Part shown: positions 47,270-56,364 of the stretch, in pieces
How the letters are laid out: every line of letters begins with the position of its first letter
Numbering within the stretch: position 1 is the first letter of the stretch
Origin: Halomonas campaniensis
GTDB taxonomy: Bacteria; Pseudomonadota; Gammaproteobacteria; Pseudomonadales; Halomonadaceae
Length of the DNA: 64,000 bases
Assembly (NCBI RefSeq): GCF_002211105.1
Contig: NZ_JPUA01000034.1
Coordinates: forward strand, 294,696 to 358,695
Direction of reading: 5' to 3'
Translations under genes and position numbers: made by a program
The notes under the pieces: generated by a model
Databases searched by the model: none
The model's input: only the letters and a program-made list of their open reading frames with translations
Told to the model about the DNA's origin: nothing

Positions 47270-49111
47270 ATGCTCTATCGACTCCTGCACCGGTGGCGCT
47301 GGCTTGGCGCCTGGACACTGGCCAACCTGCTGCTTACCTGGATGATCTCGCTGCGTTATGTCGGCTATATCCAGCCCGAGGGGGCCGAGCAGTGGGGCTA
47401 CCTGCTGATGGTTTTCCTCGGCCATCTCTCGCTGCTGGTATGGCTGGGAGCTTTGCCGATGTTCCTGCTGGCCACGCTGTTGCGCGGCATCGGGCTATGG
47501 CTGATGACCACCCTGTGGGCGAGTGGCCTGCAGCTGTTGCTGCTGCTTGATACCTTCGTCTACGCTCAGTATCGCTTCCACCTGAGCGGCTTTATCCTCG
47601 ACCTGCTGCTCAACGCCGGGGGAGATGTGTTCAGCTTCTCATGGGTCGCCTGGGCACTAACCGTCGGTGGCGTGCTGGGTATGTTGGCGGTGCAGGGAGG
47701 TCTCGGGCTGCTGTTCAGGCGACGTCCACCTTCACGGCCGGTGGGCGCAATGCTGGTAGTGAGCTTGTTGGCCCTGCTGGGGGTGCACGGTTGGCATGCC
47801 TGGGCGGATGCCCACTACGACCGCGATATCACCGGCATGACGCGTCATGTGCCGGTCTTCTATCCGGCCACTGCCAAGCGCTTCTTCGCCAAACAGGGGT
47901 GGGTCGACCCCCAGGCGGTGCGCGATCGGGTGGATCTCAAGGCGACGGAGGGAAAGGCGCAGGGCCTGGTCTACCCCTCCGCGCCGCTGAGCTGCTCGCC
48001 ATCGGTGTCTTCCGACAACCTGCTGCTGGTGCTGGTAGATGCCCTGCGTCACGACATGCTCACTCCTGAAGTGATGCCGAATCTTTACCGGTACGCCAGT
48101 CAACCCGGTTGGTTCAGGGCGCGTGAGCATATCAGTGGTGGTAACTCCACCAAGGCAGGCGTCTTCAGCCTCTTCTATGGCCTGCCAGTCACCTACTGGG
48201 ATGCATTTACTGCCAGCCAGACGCCCCCGGTGCTGATGGAGCAATTCGAGGCTGCCGATTACCGCTTTCAGGTTCTCTCTTCGGCGACACTGGTGAGCCC
48301 TGCCTTTGACCGTAACGTTTTTGCCGGTCTCAAGGATGTCTCGCTGAAGCCAGCAAAGGGCGAGCCCTGGGAACGCGACCAGCAGATCACCGATGATTGG
48401 CTAGCCTGGATGGACAAAGAAGAGGCAAGGTCAGATGAGCGGCCGTTTTTTGGTTTCCTGTTCTATGACGCCGTGCATGGCTACAGCCATCCGCCAGACT
48501 TTCCGCGGTTCACGCCCTATTGGGAACATATCAACCACATGAGCCTGGGGCCTGGCTTTGATCCCGAACCTTACTGGAACCGCTATCGCACGGCAGCACG
48601 CTATGTGGATCAGCAATTGGGACGCGTACTCGATGACCTGGAGCGCCGTGGGCGGCTTGAGGATACTGCGATAGTGATTACTGCCGACCACGGAGAGTCC
48701 TTCAACGAACATGGCAAGAACTACTGGGGACATGGCAGCAACTACACGCCGGAGCAGGTTCAGGTTCCGCTGGTGATGCATTTGCCGGGACTATCCGGTG
48801 GGGCGCTGGAGCGGCGAACGCACCACGCCGATATCGCCCCGACGCTGCTCGAGGAACTGCTCGACTGTGAATCGGCTCCTCAACACTACACCCTGGGGCA
48901 AAGCCTGTTGGACGCCGACCCCCATCGCGACTGGATGCTTTCGGGCAGCTACATGGGTTATGGCATCCTGATGCCCGACTACCAGGTGGCCGTGCATCCC
49001 ACTGGGGCCTTCGAGGTCTATGACTACCGCATGAACGAACTCGACGATATCAAGCTTGAGGCCCGGGTGTCGAACGAGGTACTCAGGGCGCTGTCGAGGT
49101 TCTATCGCTAA
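47270..49111 (+). CDS. PbgA/YejM-like inner-membrane sulfatase-fold protein (DUF3413)
   Basis: A 613-residue protein with five N-terminal TM helices (DUF3413) and a periplasmic alkaline-phosphatase/sulfatase-fold domain. In enterobacteria, PbgA/YejM/LapC binds lipid A and regulates LpxC turnover; it is not a working sulfatase. Here the domain has VLVDALRHDMLTPEVMPNL, SGGNSTKAGVFSLFYGLP and ITADHGESFNEH. I use the ATG at 47270; TTG at 47255 in the same frame is an alternative. It is divergent from the two-component system, and control of outer-membrane composition would fit such pairing. Confidence 0.88.
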   Translation: MLYRLLHRWRWLGAWTLANLLLTWMISLRYVGYIQPEGAEQWGYLLMVFLGHLSLLVWLGALPMFLLATLLRGIGLWLMTTLWASGLQLLLLLDTFVYAQYRFHLSGFILDLLLNAGGDVFSFSWVAWALTVGGVLGMLAVQGGLGLLFRRRPPSRPVGAMLVVSLLALLGVHGWHAWADAHYDRDITGMTRHVPVFYPATAKRFFAKQGWVDPQAVRDRVDLKATEGKAQGLVYPSAPLSCSPSVSSDNLLLVLVDALRHDMLTPEVMPNLYRYASQPGWFRAREHISGGNSTKAGVFSLFYGLPVTYWDAFTASQTPPVLMEQFEAADYRFQVLSSATLVSPAFDRNVFAGLKDVSLKPAKGEPWERDQQITDDWLAWMDKEEARSDERPFFGFLFYDAVHGYSHPPDFPRFTPYWEHINHMSLGPGFDPEPYWNRYRTAARYVDQQLGRVLDDLERRGRLEDTAIVITADHGESFNEHGKNYWGHGSNYTPEQVQVPLVMHLPGLSGGALERRTHHADIAPTLLEELLDCESAPQHYTLGQSLLDADPHRDWMLSGSYMGYGILMPDYQVAVHPTGAFEVYDYRMNELDDIKLEARVSNEVLRALSRFYR

Positions 49112-49239
49112 GACACCAAGGATGGTGCATTGCAGGCTTTCATGATCTTCTCCCGCGAGCTTGGTATTGATTCCTTGAAAGAGGGTTGTTGGCCGTATTT
49201 GCGCTTAATAGCAAACTAGCGCTTGTAGGAAAGCATCTA

Positions 49240-50376
49240 CTAGAAGCGCTCAAGAGATGGCGCAATGAATACGATGAACAGCGCCAGAAAGCCAAGTATC
49301 CCGAAGGCATAGTGCAGAGTGACAAAGTGGGCGGTAAAGCCAATCAACGGCGGCCCGAGAAGCATGCCGCCATAGCCCAAGGTCGCCACACTGGCGATAG
49401 CAACGCCGGGGGGTGTGTCGGGATCGTTCGCTGCCCGCGAAAAGGCCAAGGGCATGATGAGTGCGTAGCCGATACCGAGGAAGAAAAAGCCAAGCAGCGC
49501 TGCCATGAAATTGGCGGGAAGCACGGCAAGCAGTACGCCAAGGGCGGCCGAACACCCGGCGAAGCGTGCAGCGGTCGCCGGGCCTAACCGGGAAATTACG
49601 CCGCCCCCGATCAAACGCATGATGACCATTGCCAGCGAGAATACCGCGTAGCCTATGGCTCCCTGGGCTGTGGTCGCCGAGGTGACGGTGACCAGAAACA
49701 GAGCACTCCAATCGGCAATGGCGCCTTCGCCCAGAGAGGCGCAAAGGGCGATGATGCCGACCCAAAGTAGCACCCCATGGGGTAACGGAAAGCGCTTCGC
49801 ACCCGCCGCGCGCGGCCTCGTTTCAGACTGCCAGCCGATGCTCCCCAGCAAAATCGTGCTTACGTACATTGTGATGCCGATGAGCGAAAAGTGCGTAAGC
49901 AGCGACAGATCCAGGCTGACTGCCATATAGCCCGCAGCGGCGCCGACTCCCGCCCCCAAACTCCACATGGCGTGAAACGATGACATGACCGGCTTTGCGA
50001 TGAAACGCTCCGCCTCGCCGGCCCAACTGTTCATGGTGACATCCATGGCACCATGGCCGGCACCGAAGAGAAAAAGCGCAGCAGCCGTCAACCAGAGATT
50101 GAAAGCGCAAGCGATCATCACTAAGGCAAGGGTATAGGCGACCGCAATGGCGAGTGTCGCGCGCGCGGCGCCGAAAGTATCCGACGCTCTACCAGCCAGC
50201 GGAAACGAAATCAGAGCGCCGGAAGCAAGCACGAGCAGCAGTAGGCCGAGCCAGCCGCCATCCAGGTTGTGGTGCTCCGCCACCGTGGGAATGCGTGAAG
50301 CCCAGGTACCGAACAGGCCACCGTTGAGGAAGAACATGGCGGCGACAGCGAGCCAGACGCGTCGAGGACTAGGCAT
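49240..50376 (-). CDS. MFS transporter (YbjJ-like)
   Basis: A 378-residue 12-TM MFS protein. The first helix ends FGTWASRIPTVAEHHNLDGG, typical of the YbjJ/fucose-permease-like group. The ATG at 50376 has GGAGG six nt upstream, and the start overlaps the DeoR gene end by 8 nt, so the two are translationally coupled. Because DeoR regulators usually sense phosphorylated sugars or nucleosides, the carrier may move such a compound or its breakdown product (inference). Confidence 0.88.
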   Translation of the reverse strand: MPSPRRVWLAVAAMFFLNGGLFGTWASRIPTVAEHHNLDGGWLGLLLLVLASGALISFPLAGRASDTFGAARATLAIAVAYTLALVMIACAFNLWLTAAALFLFGAGHGAMDVTMNSWAGEAERFIAKPVMSSFHAMWSLGAGVGAAAGYMAVSLDLSLLTHFSLIGITMYVSTILLGSIGWQSETRPRAAGAKRFPLPHGVLLWVGIIALCASLGEGAIADWSALFLVTVTSATTAQGAIGYAVFSLAMVIMRLIGGGVISRLGPATAARFAGCSAALGVLLAVLPANFMAALLGFFFLGIGYALIMPLAFSRAANDPDTPPGVAIASVATLGYGGMLLGPPLIGFTAHFVTLHYAFGILGFLALFIVFIAPSLERF

Positions 50377-51121
50377 GCACAACCTCCATGGCTGAGCTAC
50401 CAAACTCCTTCACTTCTACCGCCTCTGCATCAGTGATCAGGCAATCAATATCTTCGATAGCGACTGCTCTATGCCGTGCGCGTCGTCCAATTTTCTCACG
50501 AGAGGCCAGCACCAGGGTGCTCTTCGCCGCCCGGGACATGGCGTGTTTGAGGTACGCCTCCTGCAGGTCGTCAGCGCTGAGTCCAAATTCGGCATCCAGA
50601 CCGCAGGCGCCGAGTATGGCGATATCCGCATAGAGGTTGGCAGCGGCAAGTAGCGCAGTATCACCGACATTGACCCCGCCGCGCACGCCCAACTGCCCTC
50701 CCAGCATAAAGACCTCGACGCCATTTTTTTGGCAGGCCACCGCGACCCAAGGGGAGGGCGTCATTACCAGCAGCCCCGGTTTGGGCTGTAGTCTCTCGGC
50801 GAGCGCGAGTACCGTGGCGCCGCCATCAAGCAGTAGGGTATCGGCGTGGTTAATGAAGTTCGAAGCCCGGGCGGCAATGGCATCAATGGCCTGTGACGGG
50901 GCCTCAACCCGATACTGCAAGGGAGGTGAAGCTGGCGCAGTCGCAACCGCGCCGCCTCGAACCCGTTGTGCTTTGCCTTGCTGTTCAAGTGCAATGATGT
51001 CTCGGCGAATGGTGTCCAGCGACACTTCGAACTCAACCGCAAGGTCTTGCGCGATCAGTTGTTCGCCGTTGGCAAGTCTGGCCAATAACTGCTGCTGCCG
51101 GGTTTCGGGAACGTTAAGCAT
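50369..51121 (-). CDS. DeoR/GlpR-family transcriptional regulator
   Basis: A 250-residue repressor. HTH: RQQQLLARLANGEQLIAQDL then SLDTIRRDIIALEQQGKAQR and VRGGAVA, which is the DeoR N-terminal signature. The effector domain has DGGATVLALAERL and the DeoRC segment ADIAILGACGLDAEFG. The ATG at 51121 follows AGGAGG; the frame is open upstream through AT-rich DNA that holds the repeat operator. It is coupled to the MFS gene. Confidence 0.93.
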   Translation of the reverse strand: MLNVPETRQQQLLARLANGEQLIAQDLAVEFEVSLDTIRRDIIALEQQGKAQRVRGGAVATAPASPPLQYRVEAPSQAIDAIAARASNFINHADTLLLDGGATVLALAERLQPKPGLLVMTPSPWVAVACQKNGVEVFMLGGQLGVRGGVNVGDTALLAAANLYADIAILGACGLDAEFGLSADDLQEAYLKHAMSRAAKSTLVLASREKIGRRARHRAVAIEDIDCLITDAEAVEVKEFGSSAMEVVHA

Positions 51122-51130
51122 GATGCCTCC

Positions 51131-51190
51131 TGTGCAATTTTTTGCATTAAAATGCAATATTGTGCGTTTTTTAGCATTTTTATGCATGGA
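51131..51190. promoter_or_regulatory. Phased operator array upstream of the DeoR gene (10-bp period)
   Basis: GC dinucleotides occur at 51134, 51144, 51154, 51164, 51174 and 51184, one per 10 bp, each in a (T)GCA/GCG context surrounded by A/T runs. The central pair forms the perfect palindrome TTGCATT-AA-AATGCAA (51142-51157). Multiple half-sites phased on one helical face are typical of DeoR-family operators. It lies directly upstream of the ribosome site, so autorepression is likely. Confidence 0.7.
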
Positions 51191-51430
51191 GTGCTAGATA
51201 ATCAAGTAGCGTGTCGATGAACGGGATCCTGTCGTCGTCGGAGAGCTGATTCGGCATGCCGGCAGTAATGCGCGACCAATCGGCGCCCAGCTCTTCGGCG
51301 AGAATCTGGGCCTGGCCCGTGTGTGTGCCCTGGCCCATTTCGCTCGTGGGTAGCAGGAAGGTCACTTGGACGCTAGTGTCGATGCGGATGTAAGCGTGCG
51401 AAAGGCGGGGATCCTCTCTCTTTCTGGTTT
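51180..51430 (-). pseudogene. Fragment of molybdopterin oxidoreductase large subunit (IorB/xanthine dehydrogenase type)
   Basis: The minus strand reads AYIRIDTSVQVTFLLPTSEM and then GQGTHTGQAQILAEELGADW, the conserved SEMGQG motif of the aldehyde oxidase/isoquinoline 1-oxidoreductase beta subunit. Only about 60-80 residues of a protein of over 700 remain, with an unrelated tail ending at 51180. No other part of the gene is nearby, so it is a deletion relic. Its tail touches the DeoR operator. Confidence 0.65.
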
Positions 51431-51669
51431 AATGGCATTTGCCTACTTTATCGCGCACAGCTCGAACAGTTTTTTTCCTGTTCTCAACCACGGTGAAGCG
51501 GCCATGCTTTATTGCTTCATTTTTCTCTATATTAGTGCCGCAGGCCCAGGCGCTTGGAGCTTTGATGCTTCGCGAGCGCAAACTCGGGTGGGGTGAGACC
51601 GCTGTTTGAAACCATTCCCTCATGCCATCCCTTCATAATAAGTTCCAACTGAAATGCGGGAGGAAACCT

Positions 51670-52844
51670 ATGAACTCGCTCAAACAGGCTGTCCGGGCTT
51701 ATACCAGCCGCTACGCCGACAACCGTGGTATGGCGATAACCCCGGTGCCGGGTTTACGAATGATGTGCCTCAAGGCGCCATCCGGCGACCTGCATTCGGT
51801 GTACAGGCCGCTGATATGCCTGGTTCTGCAGGGGGCGAAGCGCTTGATAGTGGGGAATGAGGAACGGGTTTTTTCTAGCGGGCAGTCCGTCCTCGTTAGT
51901 GCTGACATGCCGGTCACCGGACGGGTCGTGCAAGCAAGCCAGAGCGAGCCCTATCTGGCGATCGCTGTCGAACTGGAGGTGGCGCTGTTACGGGAGCTCA
52001 CCGCCCATATCGATACCCCCGCCCGCAGCGCACTTCAGAGATGCCTACGCTATTCGCCGTCGACACCGAAGCCGCACTGCTCGATTGCGCATCACGGCTG
52101 CTGCACCGAACCACACGTAGCGTCTCACTGACCGAGAGTGGCGAGCAGTTGCTCTTGCGGCTGAGCCCGCTATTGAGTGACTTGGAAGCGATCCTGGAGG
52201 ATGCTTCCAGCGCCGAAGGAAAGATCATGGGACGGTTGCGTATCAATGGCAGCGAAGGGGCCGTGCGGCTGTTGCTGCAAACCGTAGTACCGCGTTTTCT
52301 CGCCCTTCATGATGGCGTTGAGCTTGATCTCGTGGCAGAGGGGCGACTTGTCGATATTGTCGGGCAGGGGTTTGATGCGGGCGTAAGACTCAGAGAGGCG
52401 GTTCCTCAGGATATGATCGCCATCCCCGTGGGGCATGAACTGCGTTTTCTTGCCGTTGCCTCCCCTGACTACCTGCACGGCCGAACGGCACCAAAGACGC
52501 CGGATGATCTAGCCTCTCACCAATGCATACGGCAAAGACTGCCGAGCGGCAAACTCTACCGCTGGGAGTTTCAGCAGCACGGCCAGGACATGGCGGTTGA
52601 TGTGCCCGGTGCGCTGACCTTGGACAGTAGCCAACTGATGGTGGAAGCGGCCGCCGATGGTTTAGGCATCGCCTACGTGCCAGAGTCATATGCACACGCC
52701 TATTTGGACGATGGGAGGCTGGTCACCGTGCTAGAAGAGTGGTGTCCCCGCATCCCTGGGCTGTTTCTATACTACCCCAACAATCGGCATGTGCCGCCCA
52801 GCCTGCGGGCTTTTATCGACCTGCTGCGAGAGTTGCGAGCTTAG
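51670..52844 (+). pseudogene. AraC-LysR regulator fusion, frameshifted and truncated
   Basis: From the ATG at 51670 (GGGAGG upstream) the sequence matches the AraC N-terminal domain (PF06719): VPGLRMMCLKAPSGDLHSVY, CLVLQGAKRLIVG, LVSADMPVTGRVVQAS. A frameshift near 52035 moves the AraC sequence to another frame (LFAVDTEAALLDCASRLL), which then continues in frame, at RLLHRTTRSVSLTESGEQLL, into a LysR protein lacking its first 55 or so residues and HTH. The LysR effector domain is otherwise complete to 52844. The AraC C-terminal HTH and the LysR N-terminal HTH are both gone, so no DNA-binding domain remains. Confidence 0.75.
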
Positions 52845-52978
52845 TCTCTATTAGCGCAATCCACCTTGAATAAGCGCAGCGAACGTCTGGGCCGCTTCAG
52901 CTTCGCTGCAATTACCACGCACCATTGCCGCTGTATGGACAATAACCCCGCTATCAGGTGACTTACCTCTTGTGCTGA

Positions 52979-54127
52979 CTAGATGGCTTTTGGGGCAGGC
53001 TTGGGTATGGCGCTGCCGGCCCTTGCCAGACCCGCGGTCAAGGCAAGGCATGCGAAGCCCAGCACGGCATAGTCGGGGGGCAGCCGATCCATCAAAAAGC
53101 CAAAGAGTGGGGCGCCAGCCGTCTGGCCGATTGCGATGGTCAGGAAGCCGATCATTAGACCTGTGGCGGGCCGGTCGGGCAATGCCGTGACGCCCCATAC
53201 CAGATAGACACCTGTCACCATGATGTAAGCCGCGCCGAACAGCATGCCGCCGACAATTGCCAGTAGGGGAGTGGTGGCGCTGGTACCAACCAAAATAATG
53301 CCTGCTGCCAATACGCCCAGAAAGAGCCAATGCACCCGGTCGATCCCGAAGCGCGTCACTAACGTGCCTGCGCCGGCGCCCATAATACCGGCGGTGCCGA
53401 TAGCGATCCAAAGCAGCCCGGCGCCGGTATTGCCCCAGCCAAGCTGCAGCGCGACGAGTTTGCCGCCAAAAGACCAAATAGCGGTGCTGGACGCGCCCAT
53501 CAAAAAAGCAGCGGCGATCAAGCGCATAATAACGCTGTTAAAGGGGGGCAAGCCGCCCGAGACCTGGGTCGCCTTGGTGCCGCTGGGTACGCTGAGCGCG
53601 GCAACTACCGCCATCACAAAAGCGGCCACTGCAAAACACGCGAACGCTAATCGCCATTGACCTCCCATCAGTAACGCGACCGGCCCTGAAAGCACCACAC
53701 CGGCACTCGTTCCGGCATTAATGATCGTGTTGGTGGCACTTTGCCGATCACGTCGCACGGCAGTGGCCACCGCTGCCGCCATGGGCGGAGAGGCCAGCCC
53801 GGTGCTTGAGCCAGCCAGCATGACCGCGCTGGCGAGCAATAGTGGGGAGGGCGCCGTGGCGATGCCTGCCATGCCGACTGCCGCGACCAGTGCCGCCCCA
53901 ATGGCGACGGCGCGGGCGCCGATCCGTTCGGTTAGGTACGCTGACAAAATGATGGCGAGACAGTAGCCCAGAAAAGACCCGCCCGATATGAAGCCACTCA
54001 AGGTGGGCGTGAGAGCAAGGTCAGTGTCGATCTGGGGCAGAAAGAGCCCGAAGGCGAAACGTGCAAAACCATAGCACACTGCGATTAGGCCGAACCCCGC
54101 CGCACCAAGGTACACGCTGGGGCTCAT
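52979..54127 (-). CDS. MFS transporter (YbfB/YjiJ-like)
   Basis: A 382-residue 12-TM MFS protein with an N terminus GFGLIAVCYGFARFAFGLFL typical of the YbfB/YjiJ family (PF06779). Substrates of the family are not established. The gene overlaps its TetR neighbour by 4 nt (ATGA), so the two are co-expressed and the TetR protein probably represses both. The short stretch downstream (52854-52960) may hold a relic of another regulator. Confidence 0.87.
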   Translation of the reverse strand: MSPSVYLGAAGFGLIAVCYGFARFAFGLFLPQIDTDLALTPTLSGFISGGSFLGYCLAIILSAYLTERIGARAVAIGAALVAAVGMAGIATAPSPLLLASAVMLAGSSTGLASPPMAAAVATAVRRDRQSATNTIINAGTSAGVVLSGPVALLMGGQWRLAFACFAVAAFVMAVVAALSVPSGTKATQVSGGLPPFNSVIMRLIAAAFLMGASSTAIWSFGGKLVALQLGWGNTGAGLLWIAIGTAGIMGAGAGTLVTRFGIDRVHWLFLGVLAAGIILVGTSATTPLLAIVGGMLFGAAYIMVTGVYLVWGVTALPDRPATGLMIGFLTIAIGQTAGAPLFGFLMDRLPPDYAVLGFACLALTAGLARAGSAIPKPAPKAI

Positions 54128-54651
54128 GATCGTGCCTGCTGGAGCAGTGCTGATGCGGCTTTGTGTGCCGAGACTACCGCCTCCGGGCCACGGTAAATAG
54201 CGGCCGCGGTGGCGCCTTCGTACAGGATAAGGATTTGCTCGGCGAGTTCCGGCATCGCCTGGCCATCGGTTTCTATCGCGACAATGTCCTGGATCTTGTC
54301 ATAAAGCCTTGCCTTGTGAGCCAGTACGGCCTCAGTGATTGCCGGTATGTCTCCGCCGGTTTCGCCGTAGGCACGCAGAAAAAGGCATCCTCTTGCGCTC
54401 TCGCTCCTTATCCACTCTTCCAGCGCGTCGAAGAGTGCATCAACGCTGCCCACTTCAATGTGTGGCTGGAACCGTCGATGGCGCTCTTTAAGCACCTCCG
54501 TTATTAGCGCCGTTTTACTACCCGCATGCTTGTAGAGCGTTCGGCTCGACATGCCAGCCGCCTTGATTAGCTTGTCCATCCCGGTAGCGGTAAAACCGTG
54601 CCGGTCGAAAAGCTGCTCTGCTGCTGAAATAAGCTTTGTTTTGGTATCCAT
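54124..54651 (-). CDS. TetR-family regulator
   Basis: A 175-residue TetR repressor. HTH: KLISAAEQLFDRHGFTATGM then KAAGMSSRTLYKHAGSKTAL. The ligand-binding domain is short but complete. It is first in an operon with the YbfB-like MFS gene (4-nt overlap), a common exporter-repressor arrangement. A TGTAAAACGATCATTTTACA-like dyad lies just before the start (54660-54680) and is a likely operator. Confidence 0.92.
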   Translation of the reverse strand: MDTKTKLISAAEQLFDRHGFTATGMDKLIKAAGMSSRTLYKHAGSKTALITEVLKERHRRFQPHIEVGSVDALFDALEEWIRSESARGCLFLRAYGETGGDIPAITEAVLAHKARLYDKIQDIVAIETDGQAMPELAEQILILYEGATAAAIYRGPEAVVSAHKAASALLQQARS

Positions 54652-54659
54652 GCGAGTAG

Positions 54660-54680
54660 TGTAAAACGATCATTTTACAT
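54660..54680. promoter_or_regulatory. Likely TetR operator (GTAAAACGATCATTTTAC)
   Basis: The dyad GTAAAA-CGATCA-TTTTAC lies about 10 nt before the TetR start codon. The arms are perfect over 6 bp and lie in the position expected for an autorepressed TetR gene. Confidence 0.6.
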
Positions 54681-54718
54681 CGTCAATTGTTACCTACTCG
54701 TACTGAAATACGAAGAAC

Positions 54719-55462
54719 TCACATCTTGTTGAGCATCTCCACCGCTTCATCGAAGTGGCCGTCACGCTCCGCCCAGCGCAGGAAGTTGACGTTTTCCACG
54801 AGAATTTCCTTGGGTGTGGGGTTTTGTTGGAACAGCGTCATGACTTCGTCGATAAAGTCATCGAGCGGCATATAGCCTTCGCGGGTCGACTGGCCGGGTG
54901 TCAGTTCCGTCTGCACGGCGGGGGGCGCCAGCTCAATGAGTTCGACCTTGCCCTTGAGTTGTTCGCGGAGCGAAATCGTATAGGAGTGAATGGCCGCCTT
55001 GGTGGCGTTGTAGGTGGGCGTGCCGCTTAACGGTACAAACGCCAACCCGGAGGATACGTTCACGATCGTCGCGTCTGGCTGGCTTACCAAGTGATCGGTC
55101 AGTGCGTTGGTCAGCCGGATAGGCCCTAGCAGATTGGTGACGACCGTCTGTTCGGCATCAATGAGGTCATGGGTACTGGTCAAGTCCTCGCGGCGCATGA
55201 TGCCCGCATTGTTGATCAGCACGTTGAGGTTGGGGTGCTCCGCGACGACGCGATTCGCAAAGGCGGCGATGTCTTCTGAATCCTCGACATCAATGACCAT
55301 CGCGTGCATGTTCTGCTGACCGGCAATGCTTTCCTCCAGCGTTTCCATGCGCCGTCCAGCGACGATGACGGTGTTGCCCAGCGCGTTAAAGCGTAGAGCA
55401 AGCTCACGGCCAATGCCGGAGCCACCGCCGGTGATGAGAATGGTGTTTCCTGATGTTTTCAC
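54719..55462 (-). CDS. Short-chain dehydrogenase/reductase (DltE-like)
   Basis: A 247-residue SDR oxidoreductase. The NAD(P) motif is TGGGSGIGREL, followed by VIVAGRRMETL (Arg after strand 2 favours NADP), INNAGIMRRED, the catalytic Ser in VNVSSGLAF and the YxxxK in YNATKAAIHSYT. The DltE/CapD-like group is a set of uncharacterised envelope-associated SDRs. The gene is alone between the TetR and RidA genes. Confidence 0.92.
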   Translation of the reverse strand: MKTSGNTILITGGGSGIGRELALRFNALGNTVIVAGRRMETLEESIAGQQNMHAMVIDVEDSEDIAAFANRVVAEHPNLNVLINNAGIMRREDLTSTHDLIDAEQTVVTNLLGPIRLTNALTDHLVSQPDATIVNVSSGLAFVPLSGTPTYNATKAAIHSYTISLREQLKGKVELIELAPPAVQTELTPGQSTREGYMPLDDFIDEVMTLFQQNPTPKEILVENVNFLRWAERDGHFDEAVEMLNKM

Positions 55463-55832
55463 TGTTATACACTCCGCCTATCATTAGGATTCAATGCCAT
55501 CAATATCGATAGTCGCGCTGCTCGAACCGCTTCGTTGGTGAGGCCCCTGAACGGCTGCGCTTACCTTTACTTTTTAACAATTCCACGGCGGCAGGGCTTG
55601 CCAACCCTTGCGCAAAACTTGCCTGATCCTGCAGGGGCGGGTGAATACCTTCAGCATCTTGCTAACGTTGAGTTGAAAGGCGGGAGAAAATCAGACGAAT
55701 CCACTCAAATAGGCCACCCGGACGTATGCCAAGCGCAGCTAAACAGGCTGCGCTGTCAGAAAACTATCGAGGCAGCCAGTAACCATGCAGCGATGTCCCT
55801 GCGAATAGGCGCTTGTGCCACATGGCACTTGA
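55463..55832. other. Intergenic stretch, no gene seen
   Basis: About 370 nt. The longest frame, 55535-55855 on the plus strand, has no ribosome site and runs into the RidA gene on the other strand, so I treat it as chance. Confidence 0.5.
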
Positions 55833-56225
55833 TTACTCGGGTAGTCTGGCAATGACCTTGATTTCAAAATCGAAACCCGCCAGCCATGTCACGCCGACCG
55901 CCGTCCAGTTTGGGTAGGGTTTTTCTGGAAACGCACGCGCCTTGGCTTCCAGCCAGATAGGGAATTGGGCCTCCGGGTCAGTATGAAAGCTCGTCACATC
56001 GACGATATCGTCAAAGCTTGCGCCCGCTGCTTCCAGTACTCTTTGTAGGTTGTCGAAAGCAAGCTGCACCTGAGCAGCAAAATCTGGCTCGGGGGAGCCG
56101 TCTTCACGACTGCCGACTTGGCCCGAGACAAACAGAAAATCGCCCGAGCGAACGGCGGCGGAATAGGTATTCTGGTCATAAAGTGCCTGGCGGCCCGAGG
56201 GGAAAACAGCGTCACGCTTAGCCAT
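55833..56225 (-). CDS. RidA-family protein
   Basis: A 130-residue Rid protein: MAKRDAVFPSGRQALYDQ, SGQVGSREDGSPEPDFAAQV, ASFDDIVDVTSFHTD, and a C-terminal NWTAVGVTWLAGFDFEIKVIA. The ATG at 56225 has GGAGA six nt upstream. The canonical arginine of RidA (in IEI/VEI-R) is not obvious, so it may be a Rid paralogue with another role. It is divergent from the LysR gene and shares an inverted-repeat promoter with it. Confidence 0.92.
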   Translation of the reverse strand: MAKRDAVFPSGRQALYDQNTYSAAVRSGDFLFVSGQVGSREDGSPEPDFAAQVQLAFDNLQRVLEAAGASFDDIVDVTSFHTDPEAQFPIWLEAKARAFPEKPYPNWTAVGVTWLAGFDFEIKVIARLPE

Positions 56226-56322
56226 GTGAATCTCCATCAGTAGGTCAAAACCGACCCGTTGTTTACGATGAAGTCACTTTAGCCCTCCATTTTTGGTGGA
56301 TAAACGGCGAATTCTGTTCAAC

Positions 56323-56345
56323 ATTGTTTGTAGTTTTCAAACAAT
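56323..56345. promoter_or_regulatory. Inverted repeat between RidA and LysR (ATTGTTTG-N7-CAAACAAT)
   Basis: A perfect 8-bp inverted repeat with a 7-nt AT-rich spacer, about 20 nt before the LysR start and 98 nt before the RidA start. Position and size fit a LysR operator that controls both divergent genes. Confidence 0.6.
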
Positions 56346-56364
56346 CACAAGGACTGGTATAGCC

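Noticed and set aside
52851-53477. 208-codon minus-strand frame running into the YbfB-like MFS gene
   Set aside because: Most of it is a shadow of the MFS gene in another frame; only the last 35 or so codons might be a TetR-type relic.
55535-55855. 106-codon plus-strand frame in the SDR-RidA gap
   Set aside because: No ribosome site, no recognisable domain and overlap with the RidA 3' end.
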